NCBI GenBank assembly: GCA_013388805.1
Contig: JACAEO010000164.1
Coordinates: forward strand, 1 to 36,107
Direction of reading: 5' to 3'
Length of the DNA: 36,107 nt
Source of the DNA: Chloroflexota bacterium
GTDB lineage: Bacteria; Chloroflexota; Chloroflexia; Chloroflexales; Chloroflexaceae
The position numbers and the translations under genes were made by a program. The notes under the pieces were generated by a model. The model saw only the letters and a program-made list of their open reading frames with translations, had not been told where the DNA came from and did not search any database. Shown in pieces: positions 25,737 through 33,832 of the stretch (its first letter is position 1; each line of letters opens with the position of its first letter).

Positions 25737-27998
25737 ATGCTGCGTACGTCCATCGTCGCGTTGTGTACCCTCGCGATGCTTGCCGCCATGCTCGCGGCGC
25801 CGGCGACCCCCGGGGCCGAGGCCCAGACGGGCGGCCTGCGGCTGATCGCTGAGACAATTCTGCCGAACTCAAACCAGGTCAAGTATCCCCATGTTGTCGC
25901 CGGCAACAATCTGGTGCACGCCACTGGCAATGCCAACCGCTCAACGGCCTTCTACTGGAGTAAGGGCGCCAGTGAGGCGAGCTTCGGCAACCCCTTTGAT
26001 CTTGGCCCCGCTGAGGGCAAGGAGGATTACTCGCCGACCTCGGTGGCGCTTGGCCCCGATGGCTCAATCTGGGCGGCGTGGATCAATCAGCCGACCCGCA
26101 CGATCTTTCTGCGCCAGCGCACACCGCAGGGCCAGTGGGGACCTACCCGGATCGTCGATCGAGGCACACCCTTCCCGGTGTCGGTTGAAGTCACCGTCTC
26201 GACCACCAACCAGATCTTCGTTGCCTGGCGTGATCCTGGACTGCCGGTGCGCTACCGCACATCTTCGAACGGCGGCGTGAGCTGGACGAGCCGCACGAAT
26301 GCGAGTGATCTTGTTGCCTATGGCTCACCACTGGGTCTTGTCGCTGGCCCAGAGGGCCGGGTAGCGCTGACCTTTACCGCCGGCTTTGGCGAAAAGCTCC
26401 AGATCTTCGCCGGTCTGTGGGATGGCTCGGGTTTCAATATTTCCCGGATTACAACCCTGGCCGGCGACTGGGCCGACTCTAGCATCAGCTTTGACCAGCA
26501 GGGCCGGGTCTTCGCTGCCTGGCGCGGAGTGGCGACGAGCGGAGGCAACTCGGGTGTCTTCTATGCAGAGCGCCAGCCCGATGGGAGTTGGCCCCGTTCG
26601 CGGATCGTCGGTGGCAGCGTCGTTGGCACGGTGAACATCAACTTTGACCAGCAGAACAACCTGCACCTGTCCTGGATCGGCCAGCCCTCGGGAAGTAACC
26701 AGATCTTCTACGCATTCAAGCCTGCGACCAGTGACTTCCGTGGCCCGATTGCCTCAGCCGCTGGCGGGACGCTCTTCAATGCACGCGCCTCTGCGAATGT
26801 TGCAGCCAGTGGCCCGCTGAACCACATCGTCACCGAAGAGTTCTCCGGCTCCGGCCTGCGAACGCGGTACTCGCTCTTCAGCGCCGATAGCTTCGGTGGC
26901 CAGCCGGTGATCGAGAACGATAGCACGCTCGTCGGCCGTAGCGCCGACTCGACGGTGCTGGTCAGCTTCCCGAGCCTCCAGGGTTCCCCCGACCAGATCC
27001 GCTGGCGCTGGAACGCCGCGCCGACCGATGCGGTCAACGACTCAGGAGGCTGGCAGGCCTTCAGCAACCCGCTCCGGGTGGTCGTCCCTGAAGCGCTCTA
27101 TGGCGATACATCCTGTCTGCCGGCAACCCTCTTTACCCAACTCCGCGATACGCGCACCGGCGCGATCGAGGCCCAGGCCCGCTCCGACAGCATCCAGATC
27201 GACGGCGTGGTGGAGGTGAACGTCTACCTCGAGAACCCGCTCGCCAGAGCGGTTCGCGATGGAACACCCCCGGCCCCCGATGGCGGGGCACCTGGCGGCG
27301 CAGCGAACTATACCCGCTACCCGTTCACCTACCTGAACGTGATCCCCGATACCGACTGCAACGGCCTGACCACCGCCAGCGTTGGCCAGACGGCCACCAC
27401 GATCGAGACGACGTACCAGCTCAGCGAGAGCGGCTTCGCGGGGCGCATCACGTTGCCCGGCTTCAGCGGCGACGCAGCGGGGGCGCGACCGTTCGTGACC
27501 GTGGTGCGCGACCGCGCCGGCAATTCGCGGACCTTCGACCTCAATGTGATCTACGACCCTCAGAAACCGGTGCTTAACCAGCAGACGGCCGGCCTCGCCA
27601 CCCCGGGCCAGGTCACCGTCACCCCCCATCCGCGCTACGACCTGCTGCAGGATCTGCAGTTCGAGAACATTCCACTCGACGATGACATCTACCCGGATGA
27701 GATCTGGGGGGTCTGGATGGCGAATGCCCCCGAGCGAGTCGCCGATCCACTGAACGACCCCAACCTCAGGTGGACCATCGTCGAGGCGTTCAACGTCCGC
27801 AGCGGTAGCTTCAGGGTCAGCAACTGGAGCCTGGCCACCGGGCTGGACAGCCAGGATCTGGTACCCGGTGAGGACTACTACATCTACATCCGCTTCCTCG
27901 ACGGAGCGGGTAACGCCAGCGATGGCTACGTCGTCGCCGAAGTGCCGGTCAGCAATCTTACCCGGCCGCTGCTCTACGCCCCGCTGATCGGTCGGTAA
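25737..27998 (+). CDS. Secreted Asp-box (sialidase-fold-like) protein, copy 1
   Basis: A 753-residue exported protein. A signal peptide (about 1-29, ending PGAEAQ) precedes a repeated beta-propeller-like region (about 35-390) with units such as PTSVALGPDGSIWAAWI and an Asp-box SSNGGVSW at 176-183, typical of sialidase/BNR-type propellers. The catalytic Arg triad of true sialidases cannot be confirmed. The C-terminal half is Ig-like, with DRAGNSRTFDLNVIYDPQKPVL and WGVWMANAP. The protein ends in PLLYAPLIGR. GGAGGTGGAG precedes the ATG. It pairs with the LamG-like gene upstream and is paralogous to 29127-31376, about equal in length. Target unknown; cell-surface binding is likely. Confidence 0.75.
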   Translation: MLRTSIVALCTLAMLAAMLAAPATPGAEAQTGGLRLIAETILPNSNQVKYPHVVAGNNLVHATGNANRSTAFYWSKGASEASFGNPFDLGPAEGKEDYSPTSVALGPDGSIWAAWINQPTRTIFLRQRTPQGQWGPTRIVDRGTPFPVSVEVTVSTTNQIFVAWRDPGLPVRYRTSSNGGVSWTSRTNASDLVAYGSPLGLVAGPEGRVALTFTAGFGEKLQIFAGLWDGSGFNISRITTLAGDWADSSISFDQQGRVFAAWRGVATSGGNSGVFYAERQPDGSWPRSRIVGGSVVGTVNINFDQQNNLHLSWIGQPSGSNQIFYAFKPATSDFRGPIASAAGGTLFNARASANVAASGPLNHIVTEEFSGSGLRTRYSLFSADSFGGQPVIENDSTLVGRSADSTVLVSFPSLQGSPDQIRWRWNAAPTDAVNDSGGWQAFSNPLRVVVPEALYGDTSCLPATLFTQLRDTRTGAIEAQARSDSIQIDGVVEVNVYLENPLARAVRDGTPPAPDGGAPGGAANYTRYPFTYLNVIPDTDCNGLTTASVGQTATTIETTYQLSESGFAGRITLPGFSGDAAGARPFVTVVRDRAGNSRTFDLNVIYDPQKPVLNQQTAGLATPGQVTVTPHPRYDLLQDLQFENIPLDDDIYPDEIWGVWMANAPERVADPLNDPNLRWTIVEAFNVRSGSFRVSNWSLATGLDSQDLVPGEDYYIYIRFLDGAGNASDGYVVAEVPVSNLTRPLLYAPLIGR

Positions 27999-28001
27999 GA
28001 T

Positions 28002-28133
28002 ATGGTTCAAACTCACGTAACAATCCAGCCGTCAGCTCCACAGCTCCACAGCTCGACAGAGCGGTTCTGTGGAGGTGTCGAGCTGTGGAGCTGTGGAGCA
28101 ACGGTCACGCGAGAACGCCCGCTCCTGAACCAT
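28002..28133 (-). repeat. Dispersed repeat element, copy B (MITE/REP-like)
   Basis: A 132-bp copy of the element at 1656-1795, in opposite orientation. Its ends are perfect 8-bp inverted repeats (ATGGTTCA / TGAACCAT). Inside is a perfect 24-bp inverted repeat (28035-28058 with 28076-28099) around a 17-base loop. It begins four bases after the stop codon of the Asp-box gene. No duplicated target site is obvious. Confidence 0.85.
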
Positions 28134-28158
28134 GCCTGAGGCCGGCATCTGGCCCACA

Positions 28159-28199
28159 GCACCCGTCATCTGCCTGGGCAGCAGATGACGGGTGCTTTT
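28159..28199 (+). terminator. Strong intrinsic terminator
   Basis: A perfect 15-bp stem (28159-28173 with 28181-28195) with a seven-base loop, followed by TTTTA. It ends the first LamG-like/Asp-box transcription unit, downstream of the repeat element. Confidence 0.9.
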
Positions 28200-28221
28200 A
28201 CACTCCGCGACCTTCTACCTA

Positions 28222-28251
28222 TTCACAAAACCACAAATTCGGTAGTACAAT
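28222..28251 (+). promoter_or_regulatory. Predicted promoter of the second LamG-like/Asp-box pair
   Basis: TTCACA (28222-28227), 18 bases, then TACAAT (28246-28251). Start near 28258, leader about 60 bases. The stretch is markedly AT-richer than its surroundings. Confidence 0.5.
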
Positions 28252-28316
28252 AAGGCTGGTTGACAATCGTTTCCCCAACCCTGCGGCGCAGCCGCGTCCA
28301 GCAGTGAGGTGCGGCC

Positions 28317-29102
28317 ATGAGACATTACCGTACGCCGACCGTTATCAGCGCAGTGGTGGCACTTCTGCTCGTGACAGCAGCGGGACTCGCCTTCTGGCAG
28401 GCATCACGAAGTAACGCCCAGGACCAGCAACCAGTGCTGGCGTATCCCCAGTTCCCGCCCACACCGACGATCGGCCCCAACCCCACAACCGCGCCCGCCC
28501 CCCAGAGCGCAGCGCCGCTCATGGCCGCCAGCTTCGACGACCCGGCAAGGATCAGCGAGTGGACGTTCGTGCCCATGGAGCCGATCGCCCTGGCCGAACA
28601 GCAGCCGGTCTGGGCGATCGAGGACGGACGTCTCGCCCAGCGCTTCACCGCCGCCGCGGGTAACCCTTCCATCCTGGAGACAGCCGCCCTCAGCGGCGCC
28701 GCCGACTGGAGCGATTACCGCGTGCAAGTGAGTTTCTACGACCTGTACAATGGCACTGCGGGCCTTGTCGCCCGCTACAGCGGCGACGACCCGCTGACGG
28801 CGAGTTACTACCGCTATCGAATGCTGAAGCAGGCCTACCCGGCCACGCCCAGGCAGGTGCTCGAGAAGGTTGAGCAGGGCGTGGTGACCACCCTGGTCGA
28901 AATCAAAGAACCTGGCTTCCGCGAGCGCCAGTGGCACGTGTTGGCGATGAGCATCGTCGGCGGGACGATCACCGTGACCCTGGACGGGGTGATCGTCGCC
29001 GAAGCGGTAGACGCGGCCCCGCTCAGCGCAGGACGGGCCGGCATCTACACCCGCGCCATGGGTGGCATTCTGTTCGACGACTTCAGCGTCACCGCCTGGT
29101 AG
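28317..29102 (+). CDS. Membrane-anchored concanavalin/LamG-like protein, copy 2
   Basis: A 261-residue paralogue of 24873-25655 with the same layout: a hydrophobic N-terminal helix (about 8-29), the nearly identical linker PQFPPTPTIGPNPTT, and one beta-sandwich domain with FDDPARISEW, WAIEDGRL, FYDLYNGTAGLVARYSGDD, VTLDGVIVAEAV and GRAGIYTRAMGGILFDDF. The segments around NGTAGL-ARYSGDD, the VEIKEPGF loop and the C-terminal strand are the best conserved between copies, so they are probable functional surface. The central loops (about 85-105) differ most. It is followed 24 bases later by the second Asp-box gene. It has its own promoter, separated from pair 1 by the terminator. Confidence 0.75.
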   Translation: MRHYRTPTVISAVVALLLVTAAGLAFWQASRSNAQDQQPVLAYPQFPPTPTIGPNPTTAPAPQSAAPLMAASFDDPARISEWTFVPMEPIALAEQQPVWAIEDGRLAQRFTAAAGNPSILETAALSGAADWSDYRVQVSFYDLYNGTAGLVARYSGDDPLTASYYRYRMLKQAYPATPRQVLEKVEQGVVTTLVEIKEPGFRERQWHVLAMSIVGGTITVTLDGVIVAEAVDAAPLSAGRAGIYTRAMGGILFDDFSVTAW

Positions 29103-29126
29103 CCGGTTAGCGAGAGGAGTCACGCT

Positions 29127-31376
29127 ATGCGCCGTTTCACGCTCTGCCTCAGCGCACTCGTCGCACTGGCGCTGATCATCCCCCTGGCGCCGGCTCTGGC
29201 CCAGAACGGTGCCGCTCCACGCCTGGTCTTTCAGACAACCATCTCCGGCGTGCGCGAGATCAAATTCCCCGACGTGGCCGCAGCCCGCGACCAGGTCTTG
29301 CTCTCCGCCAATGCGAACCGGGCCGACGCCTTCATCTGGCAGAAGCAAGACCGGGCCACCAGTTTTCCTGCCCCGACCCGGCTGGGCGATGCGCCTGGCC
29401 AGGCTGATTTCTCGACCACCAGCGTTGCTATCGGTCCTGATGGTGCAACGCACTACATCTGGATCAACCAGGAGCGCCGGACGGTCTACTATCGGCGCAA
29501 GCCGCTCAACGGCGACTGGGGGCCTCAGCGCGTGATCTATGCCGGGGGCAGCGGCGCCTTCCCAGTCAACGCGGTCGTCGAGGTCTCAAGTGACAACTAT
29601 GCCTACGTGGCCTGGCGTGAGCCTGACCGTCCTGCGGTCGTGACCCGCTCAAACAACGACGGTCAGACCTGGTCGGCGCGCGTGAACATCGGTACGAGCG
29701 CAGCCTACAACTTCCCCGCCCTGGCTGCCGGCCCGAACGGCGTGATGGCCGCTGCAGTGACCATTGGCGAGAATGACCACCTGACGATCCAGAGTGGGTT
29801 CTGGGACGGCAGCCGCTTCAGCCTGACGCGGCTCACATCGCCCACTACGGATTTTGCTGATCCAACGTTAACCTTTGACCCCGACGGCAGACTGTATGTG
29901 GCCTTTCGGAGCGTCGAGCGGCGGGGGCCGAATTCGGGCATCTGGGTGGCGACCTACAGTGGTGGCACGACCTGGACGCTTGGGCGCATCATTGGTGAGG
30001 CCGAGACTTTCGGCGCGGCCAATATCTTCTCCGATAGCGCCGGTAACCTGCACCTGCAGTGGAACGCGGTGGTCGACCTCGGCCAGCGAGTCTACTATTC
30101 CGTGCGCCCACGGGGCGCAAGTAGCTTTACGGCCCCGATCTCTGCGCCGAATGACGCGGGCGTCATCTTCAACTCACGGCTCTCAGCGAATGTCAGTGAT
30201 GCGGCCTATGCTCACGTCGCTGGCGAACTCTTTGGCGGCGGCGCCCCGGAACTGCGCTACCTGCTCTTTGCCGCCGCCTCCGGAGCCGATGTCGGCGCCG
30301 CGCCACGCATCCGGGACGATGCCGAGTTCGCCCGGCGCGATACAACGGTCACTGTGAGTTTCCTCAATGTACGTGGCCAGCCGACGCAGATCCGCTGGCG
30401 CTGGAATGCCGCGCCGAGCGACGCCGCGAACGACTCCAATGGCTGGCAGCCCTTCACCAACCCGATGACGATCCCGCTGCCCGAGAGTCTGTTCACCGCA
30501 CCCTGTGTGCCGGTACGCCTCTTCACCCAGGTGCGTGAGGCCGATGGCGATACCAGCGGCGTGGATGGCGACGATATCATTATCGACACGGGCATCCAGG
30601 CGGCAACGGTGATCAGCAACCCCTACGTCGCGCGCCGCGCACCCATCTTCACCCCCGCCGCCACGCTGCTCGATAGCGGCAGCGGCGGCGCCAGCGATGG
30701 CGATCCCGGCTACACCCGCGCGCCGATCTACTACCTCGAGGTGCGTGGGAACAATGACTGTAGCGGCGTGAAGGACGTGGCCGCCGGCCGTACGATGACC
30801 AGCTTCGGCAAGGCGATCCCCATCCAGGAGCAGGTGTTCGCCAATGTGCTCGGCTACCCCGGCCCGATGGCCCCCGGCGAGAATACACTGGTTGTCAGGG
30901 TGAGCGATGGCGCCGGCAATCTGGCCGATTTTCCACAGACCCTCGTCTACGACCCGATCAAGCCCGTGCTGGCCAGTTCAGCCCAGGACTCGCTCCAGAT
31001 TAGCTCGAATCCCAGGGCAACCATCCTGACCACGCTCAGCTTTAACAACCTGAGGGTGACCGATAATGCCTATCCGGGCCGCGGCTTCTGGGGGGTCTGG
31101 ATCGCGAATAGCCGCCAGGCGATCAGCAATCCGGCCAGTGACCCCGGCCTGGTCTGGGTGCCGCTCCCGGCGCCTGGTGAGAGCGCGAATTTCACGATCA
31201 CCAACTGGAGCCTGGCCTCAGGTCTGCGCCGCGATCAACTGACACCCGGCGCCTACTATGTCTATGTGCGCTTCCTCGACGGCGCCGGCAACCCGACTGA
31301 TGGTTTCCTGGCTGCTACCGTGAATCTAACCAGCGTGACGTTCCCAACCGTGCACGCGCCGACCATCCGGCGCTGA
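29127..31376 (+). CDS. Secreted Asp-box (sialidase-fold-like) protein, copy 2
   Basis: A 749-residue paralogue of 25737-27998. A signal peptide (about 1-25, ending PALAQ) is followed by beta-propeller-like repeats with the Asp-box SNNDGQTW at 175-182. Then come the shared blocks IRWRWNAAPSDAANDS, GNLADFPQTLVYDPIKPVL, WGVWIANSR and YVRFLDGAGNPTDG. The end PTVHAPTIRR parallels the other copy's tail. The central insert regions differ clearly, so the duplication is old. GAGAGGAG precedes the ATG. The stop is eight bases before the GT-C gene at 31385, so the glycosyltransferase is likely co-transcribed with this pair. Confidence 0.75.
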   Translation: MRRFTLCLSALVALALIIPLAPALAQNGAAPRLVFQTTISGVREIKFPDVAAARDQVLLSANANRADAFIWQKQDRATSFPAPTRLGDAPGQADFSTTSVAIGPDGATHYIWINQERRTVYYRRKPLNGDWGPQRVIYAGGSGAFPVNAVVEVSSDNYAYVAWREPDRPAVVTRSNNDGQTWSARVNIGTSAAYNFPALAAGPNGVMAAAVTIGENDHLTIQSGFWDGSRFSLTRLTSPTTDFADPTLTFDPDGRLYVAFRSVERRGPNSGIWVATYSGGTTWTLGRIIGEAETFGAANIFSDSAGNLHLQWNAVVDLGQRVYYSVRPRGASSFTAPISAPNDAGVIFNSRLSANVSDAAYAHVAGELFGGGAPELRYLLFAAASGADVGAAPRIRDDAEFARRDTTVTVSFLNVRGQPTQIRWRWNAAPSDAANDSNGWQPFTNPMTIPLPESLFTAPCVPVRLFTQVREADGDTSGVDGDDIIIDTGIQAATVISNPYVARRAPIFTPAATLLDSGSGGASDGDPGYTRAPIYYLEVRGNNDCSGVKDVAAGRTMTSFGKAIPIQEQVFANVLGYPGPMAPGENTLVVRVSDGAGNLADFPQTLVYDPIKPVLASSAQDSLQISSNPRATILTTLSFNNLRVTDNAYPGRGFWGVWIANSRQAISNPASDPGLVWVPLPAPGESANFTITNWSLASGLRRDQLTPGAYYVYVRFLDGAGNPTDGFLAATVNLTSVTFPTVHAPTIRR

Positions 31377-31384
31377 GCATCACG

Positions 31385-32869
31385 ATGACCACTGAGCACA
31401 CGGCCCCGTATCCGGAGGCGGCGCGCCATCCGGCGATCGCCCGCCTCCGGACGTGGATGGCCACCCACGACACTGGCCCCTGGCTGATCACGCTGGTCTT
31501 TCTGCTGCTGCTTCCGCTCAGTGTGCCCCGCGTGGCGCTCAGCGATGAGGTGCAGTACTACGCCTACCTGCGCTCCGTCTATTTCGATCGCGACCTCGAC
31601 TTCCGTAACGAGTACACCTTCTTCGCGACACAGGCCGAACGCTTCGGCGATATGGCGGTGACCAACGCGCTGCTGCGCGAAGATGCCATGAACCCGAACC
31701 CGCAGACGGGCCTGCTGCGCAATGTCGCCCCGGTCGGCTCGGCCATTCTCTGGGCGCCCGGCTTCATCCTGGCCGACGCTGGCGTGCTGCTGGCCAATGC
31801 CTTCGGCGCGAACCTGCCCCGCGATGGCTTTGCGCGGCCCTATGTCGTGGCGACCTGCATGATGACGGCGCTCTACAGCCTGCTCGGCCTGCTACTCAGC
31901 TACCGGCTGGCCCGCCGCTTCGCCGACGACTTCGCGGCCACCGTGGCCACGCTGACGGTCTTTCTCGCCTCGTCGCTGGTCTTCTACAGCATCATCCTGA
32001 TGCCCTGGTCACACGGCCCCGGCTTCTTCCTCTTCGCCCTGTTCCTGACGGTCTGGATGCGCCACTGGCGCCGGCCACTGGAACGCGGCTCCGGGAGCTG
32101 GCTGCTGCTGGGCATGATCGGTGGTCTGCTGGTGATGACGCGCGAGCAACTCGGGCTGCTGCTGATCATCCCTGCCCTCGAGGCGCTTTGGACCTACGGG
32201 GCGCTGCTGCGCAGCCGGCGCTGGCCCGAGGCGCTGCAATTGCTCGGGCGCCACGGCCTGTTTCTGCTCACCCTGCTCCTGGCGCTGACGCCGCAACTGC
32301 TGGCGTACCAGATCCTCAATGGGCGGCCCGGCCCGTCCGCGACCGTGGCGGGCAAACTGGACTGGCGCAGCCCGAACTTTCTCAATACGCTCTTTGACCC
32401 GGGGCGCGGCGCCTTTCTCTGGGCGCCCGTGCTGGCCCTCGGGCTGTTGGGCCTGGTCTGGCTGGCACGCAAAGACGCGCTGCTGGCCGGGTTGCTGCTG
32501 GCCGGCTTCCTGGCGCAGACCTACATCAACGGCGCCTTTGGCACCACCTGGCACCTGCGCGGCGCCTTCGGCTTCCGTCGGCTGATCGAATGCACCCCGA
32601 TCTTCGTGATGGGATTGGCGGCGCTGATCGGCTGGCTGCGCCCGCGCGTGGGACCCTGGCCGATCCTCGGCGGAGCGGGGCTGCTCGTCGCGTGGAACGT
32701 CGGCCTGATCGCCCAGTTCACCTTCGTCCGGCCGGCGGTGATCCGCCGCGAACTGGTCTGGGAGGATATGCTCTACTACCAGTTTGTAGAGGTGCCAGGC
32801 CAGGTGCTCAGCAAGCTCTGGACGCTGATCTTCGACCGCTGCAAGCTGCTGACCAACCAGACCTGCTGA
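31385..32869 (+). CDS. GT-C (GT39-like) membrane glycosyltransferase
   Basis: A 494-residue polytopic membrane protein. The first helix (about 33-50) leads to the extracytoplasmic acidic site ALSDEVQYYAYLRSV with D54-E55, followed by DRDLDFRNEY, a GT-C arrangement found in many bacterial membrane sugar transferases that use lipid-linked donors. About ten further helices follow to residue 455. The tail is short and cytoplasmic or periplasmic. It follows the second Asp-box gene by eight bases and may modify a surface component bound by those proteins; this is inference from context. The ribosome binding site is poor (GAG), consistent with translational coupling. A strong hairpin follows at 32906-32938. 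Confidence 0.78.
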   Translation: MTTEHTAPYPEAARHPAIARLRTWMATHDTGPWLITLVFLLLLPLSVPRVALSDEVQYYAYLRSVYFDRDLDFRNEYTFFATQAERFGDMAVTNALLREDAMNPNPQTGLLRNVAPVGSAILWAPGFILADAGVLLANAFGANLPRDGFARPYVVATCMMTALYSLLGLLLSYRLARRFADDFAATVATLTVFLASSLVFYSIILMPWSHGPGFFLFALFLTVWMRHWRRPLERGSGSWLLLGMIGGLLVMTREQLGLLLIIPALEALWTYGALLRSRRWPEALQLLGRHGLFLLTLLLALTPQLLAYQILNGRPGPSATVAGKLDWRSPNFLNTLFDPGRGAFLWAPVLALGLLGLVWLARKDALLAGLLLAGFLAQTYINGAFGTTWHLRGAFGFRRLIECTPIFVMGLAALIGWLRPRVGPWPILGGAGLLVAWNVGLIAQFTFVRPAVIRRELVWEDMLYYQFVEVPGQVLSKLWTLIFDRCKLLTNQTC

Positions 32870-32905
32870 GCGGACCGCTAGCCACAGGCTACCCCATCCC
32901 TCGTT

Positions 32906-32938
32906 CTGCAGCGGTCCGGCAATGCCAGACCGCTGCAG
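32906..32938. terminator. Hairpin between convergent genes
   Basis: An 11-bp perfect stem (32906-32916 with 32928-32938), with a further GGC/GCC inside. It lies between converging genes (stops at 32869 and 32948), so it could stop transcripts from both sides; no T tract on either strand. Confidence 0.55.
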
Positions 32939-32947
32939 CATCATCGT

Positions 32948-33589
32948 CTACAGCGCCTTCTGGCCCTCGCGGGTACTGGCCAGCGTGCCAAGATGGCAGG
33001 CCTCGCTCAGGCTGACGAGATAGGGCAGGTCGGTGCCGTACTCGATCACCGAGATGCTGGCATTGGTCACCCAGATGCGGTTGATGCGGTCCATATTCAT
33101 CCCCAGCGCATCAGCAACCAGAATCTTGACGACCACATCGTGCGTGCTGACCAGCACCGTCTGATCGGCATGGCGCGTGCAGAGCTCCTCGCGGAAGTCG
33201 AGGGTGCGCTTGAGCACGTTTGAGAAGCTCTCGCCCCCCGGCATCTGGGAGCGCGTGGGGTGCTCGCGCCATTCGCGAAGCCCGGCGCCGTAGTGCGCCT
33301 CGACCTCGTGGGCATACTTGCCCTGCCACTCGCCGTGGTCGATCTCGAGCAGAGCATCGCTGTAGGCAAAGGGCACATTCGGATGGTGCGCCGCGATCGC
33401 CTGCGCGGTATGTGCCGCGCGCTGCAGGCGACTGGTGTAGATGTAGTCGATCGGCTCGGCCTTGAGGCGGGTGGCCAGGGCCTCGGCCTGGCGCAGCCCT
33501 AACTCGGAGAGCGGGGCGTCAAGCTGGCCCTGGTAGCGGTGAATGCGGTTCCACTCGCTCTCGCCGTGACGGACAATGATCAGTCGCAT
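32948..33589 (-). CDS. Histidine phosphatase superfamily protein
   Basis: A 213-residue cytoplasmic histidine phosphatase of the phosphoglycerate mutase-like type. RHGE is at 7-10, followed by the classical WNRIHRYQGQLDAPLSELG segment. SRLQRAAHTA carries the second arginine. EIDHGEWQGK is the acidic loop, and VSTHDVVVKILV contains the second catalytic histidine. The signature is closer to cobalamin/alpha-ribazole phosphatase and GpmB-like members than the arg-operon phosphatase, but the substrate is unknown. ATG at 33589 is preceded by GAGGCA; a TTG at 33604 is less likely. Its -10 box is at 33654-33649. Confidence 0.85.
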   Translation of the reverse strand: MRLIIVRHGESEWNRIHRYQGQLDAPLSELGLRQAEALATRLKAEPIDYIYTSRLQRAAHTAQAIAAHHPNVPFAYSDALLEIDHGEWQGKYAHEVEAHYGAGLREWREHPTRSQMPGGESFSNVLKRTLDFREELCTRHADQTVLVSTHDVVVKILVADALGMNMDRINRIWVTNASISVIEYGTDLPYLVSLSEACHLGTLASTREGQKAL

Positions 33590-33648
33590 CGGGTTGCCTC
33601 GCAATTGCTGGTGGCATCGGGACCGGGAAACCGGCCTTGCAGCCGCCC

Positions 33649-33654
33649 ATTATA
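33649..33654 (-). promoter_or_regulatory. Consensus -10 box of the histidine phosphatase gene
   Basis: TATAAT on the minus strand (33654-33649), start near 33642, leader about 53 bases. The -35 is weak (TTATTC at 18 bases). No clear promoter for the divergent gene at 33833 was recognised in the remaining bases of 33655-33832. Confidence 0.55.
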
Positions 33655-33832
33655 GCCGATCGCTGCACAGGCGAATAAACATGACCTGGCCGAATGGGTA
33701 GGCCACTCGCGTATGGTTGGTAGTAGTCTTATCGTGATCCCGATCGATCGTCGTATGCCCCTGCCGTCGCCGTCCGGTCACGGTTGATGGCGTATGTTTG
33801 GACAGTGGTTGTTACCCGTTGGAGGAGACCTG

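Noticed and set aside
25737-31376. Calling the Asp-box proteins active sialidases
   Set aside because: Only the Asp-box and propeller-like repeats are visible; the catalytic Arg triad, Tyr and Asp of sialidases could not be located.
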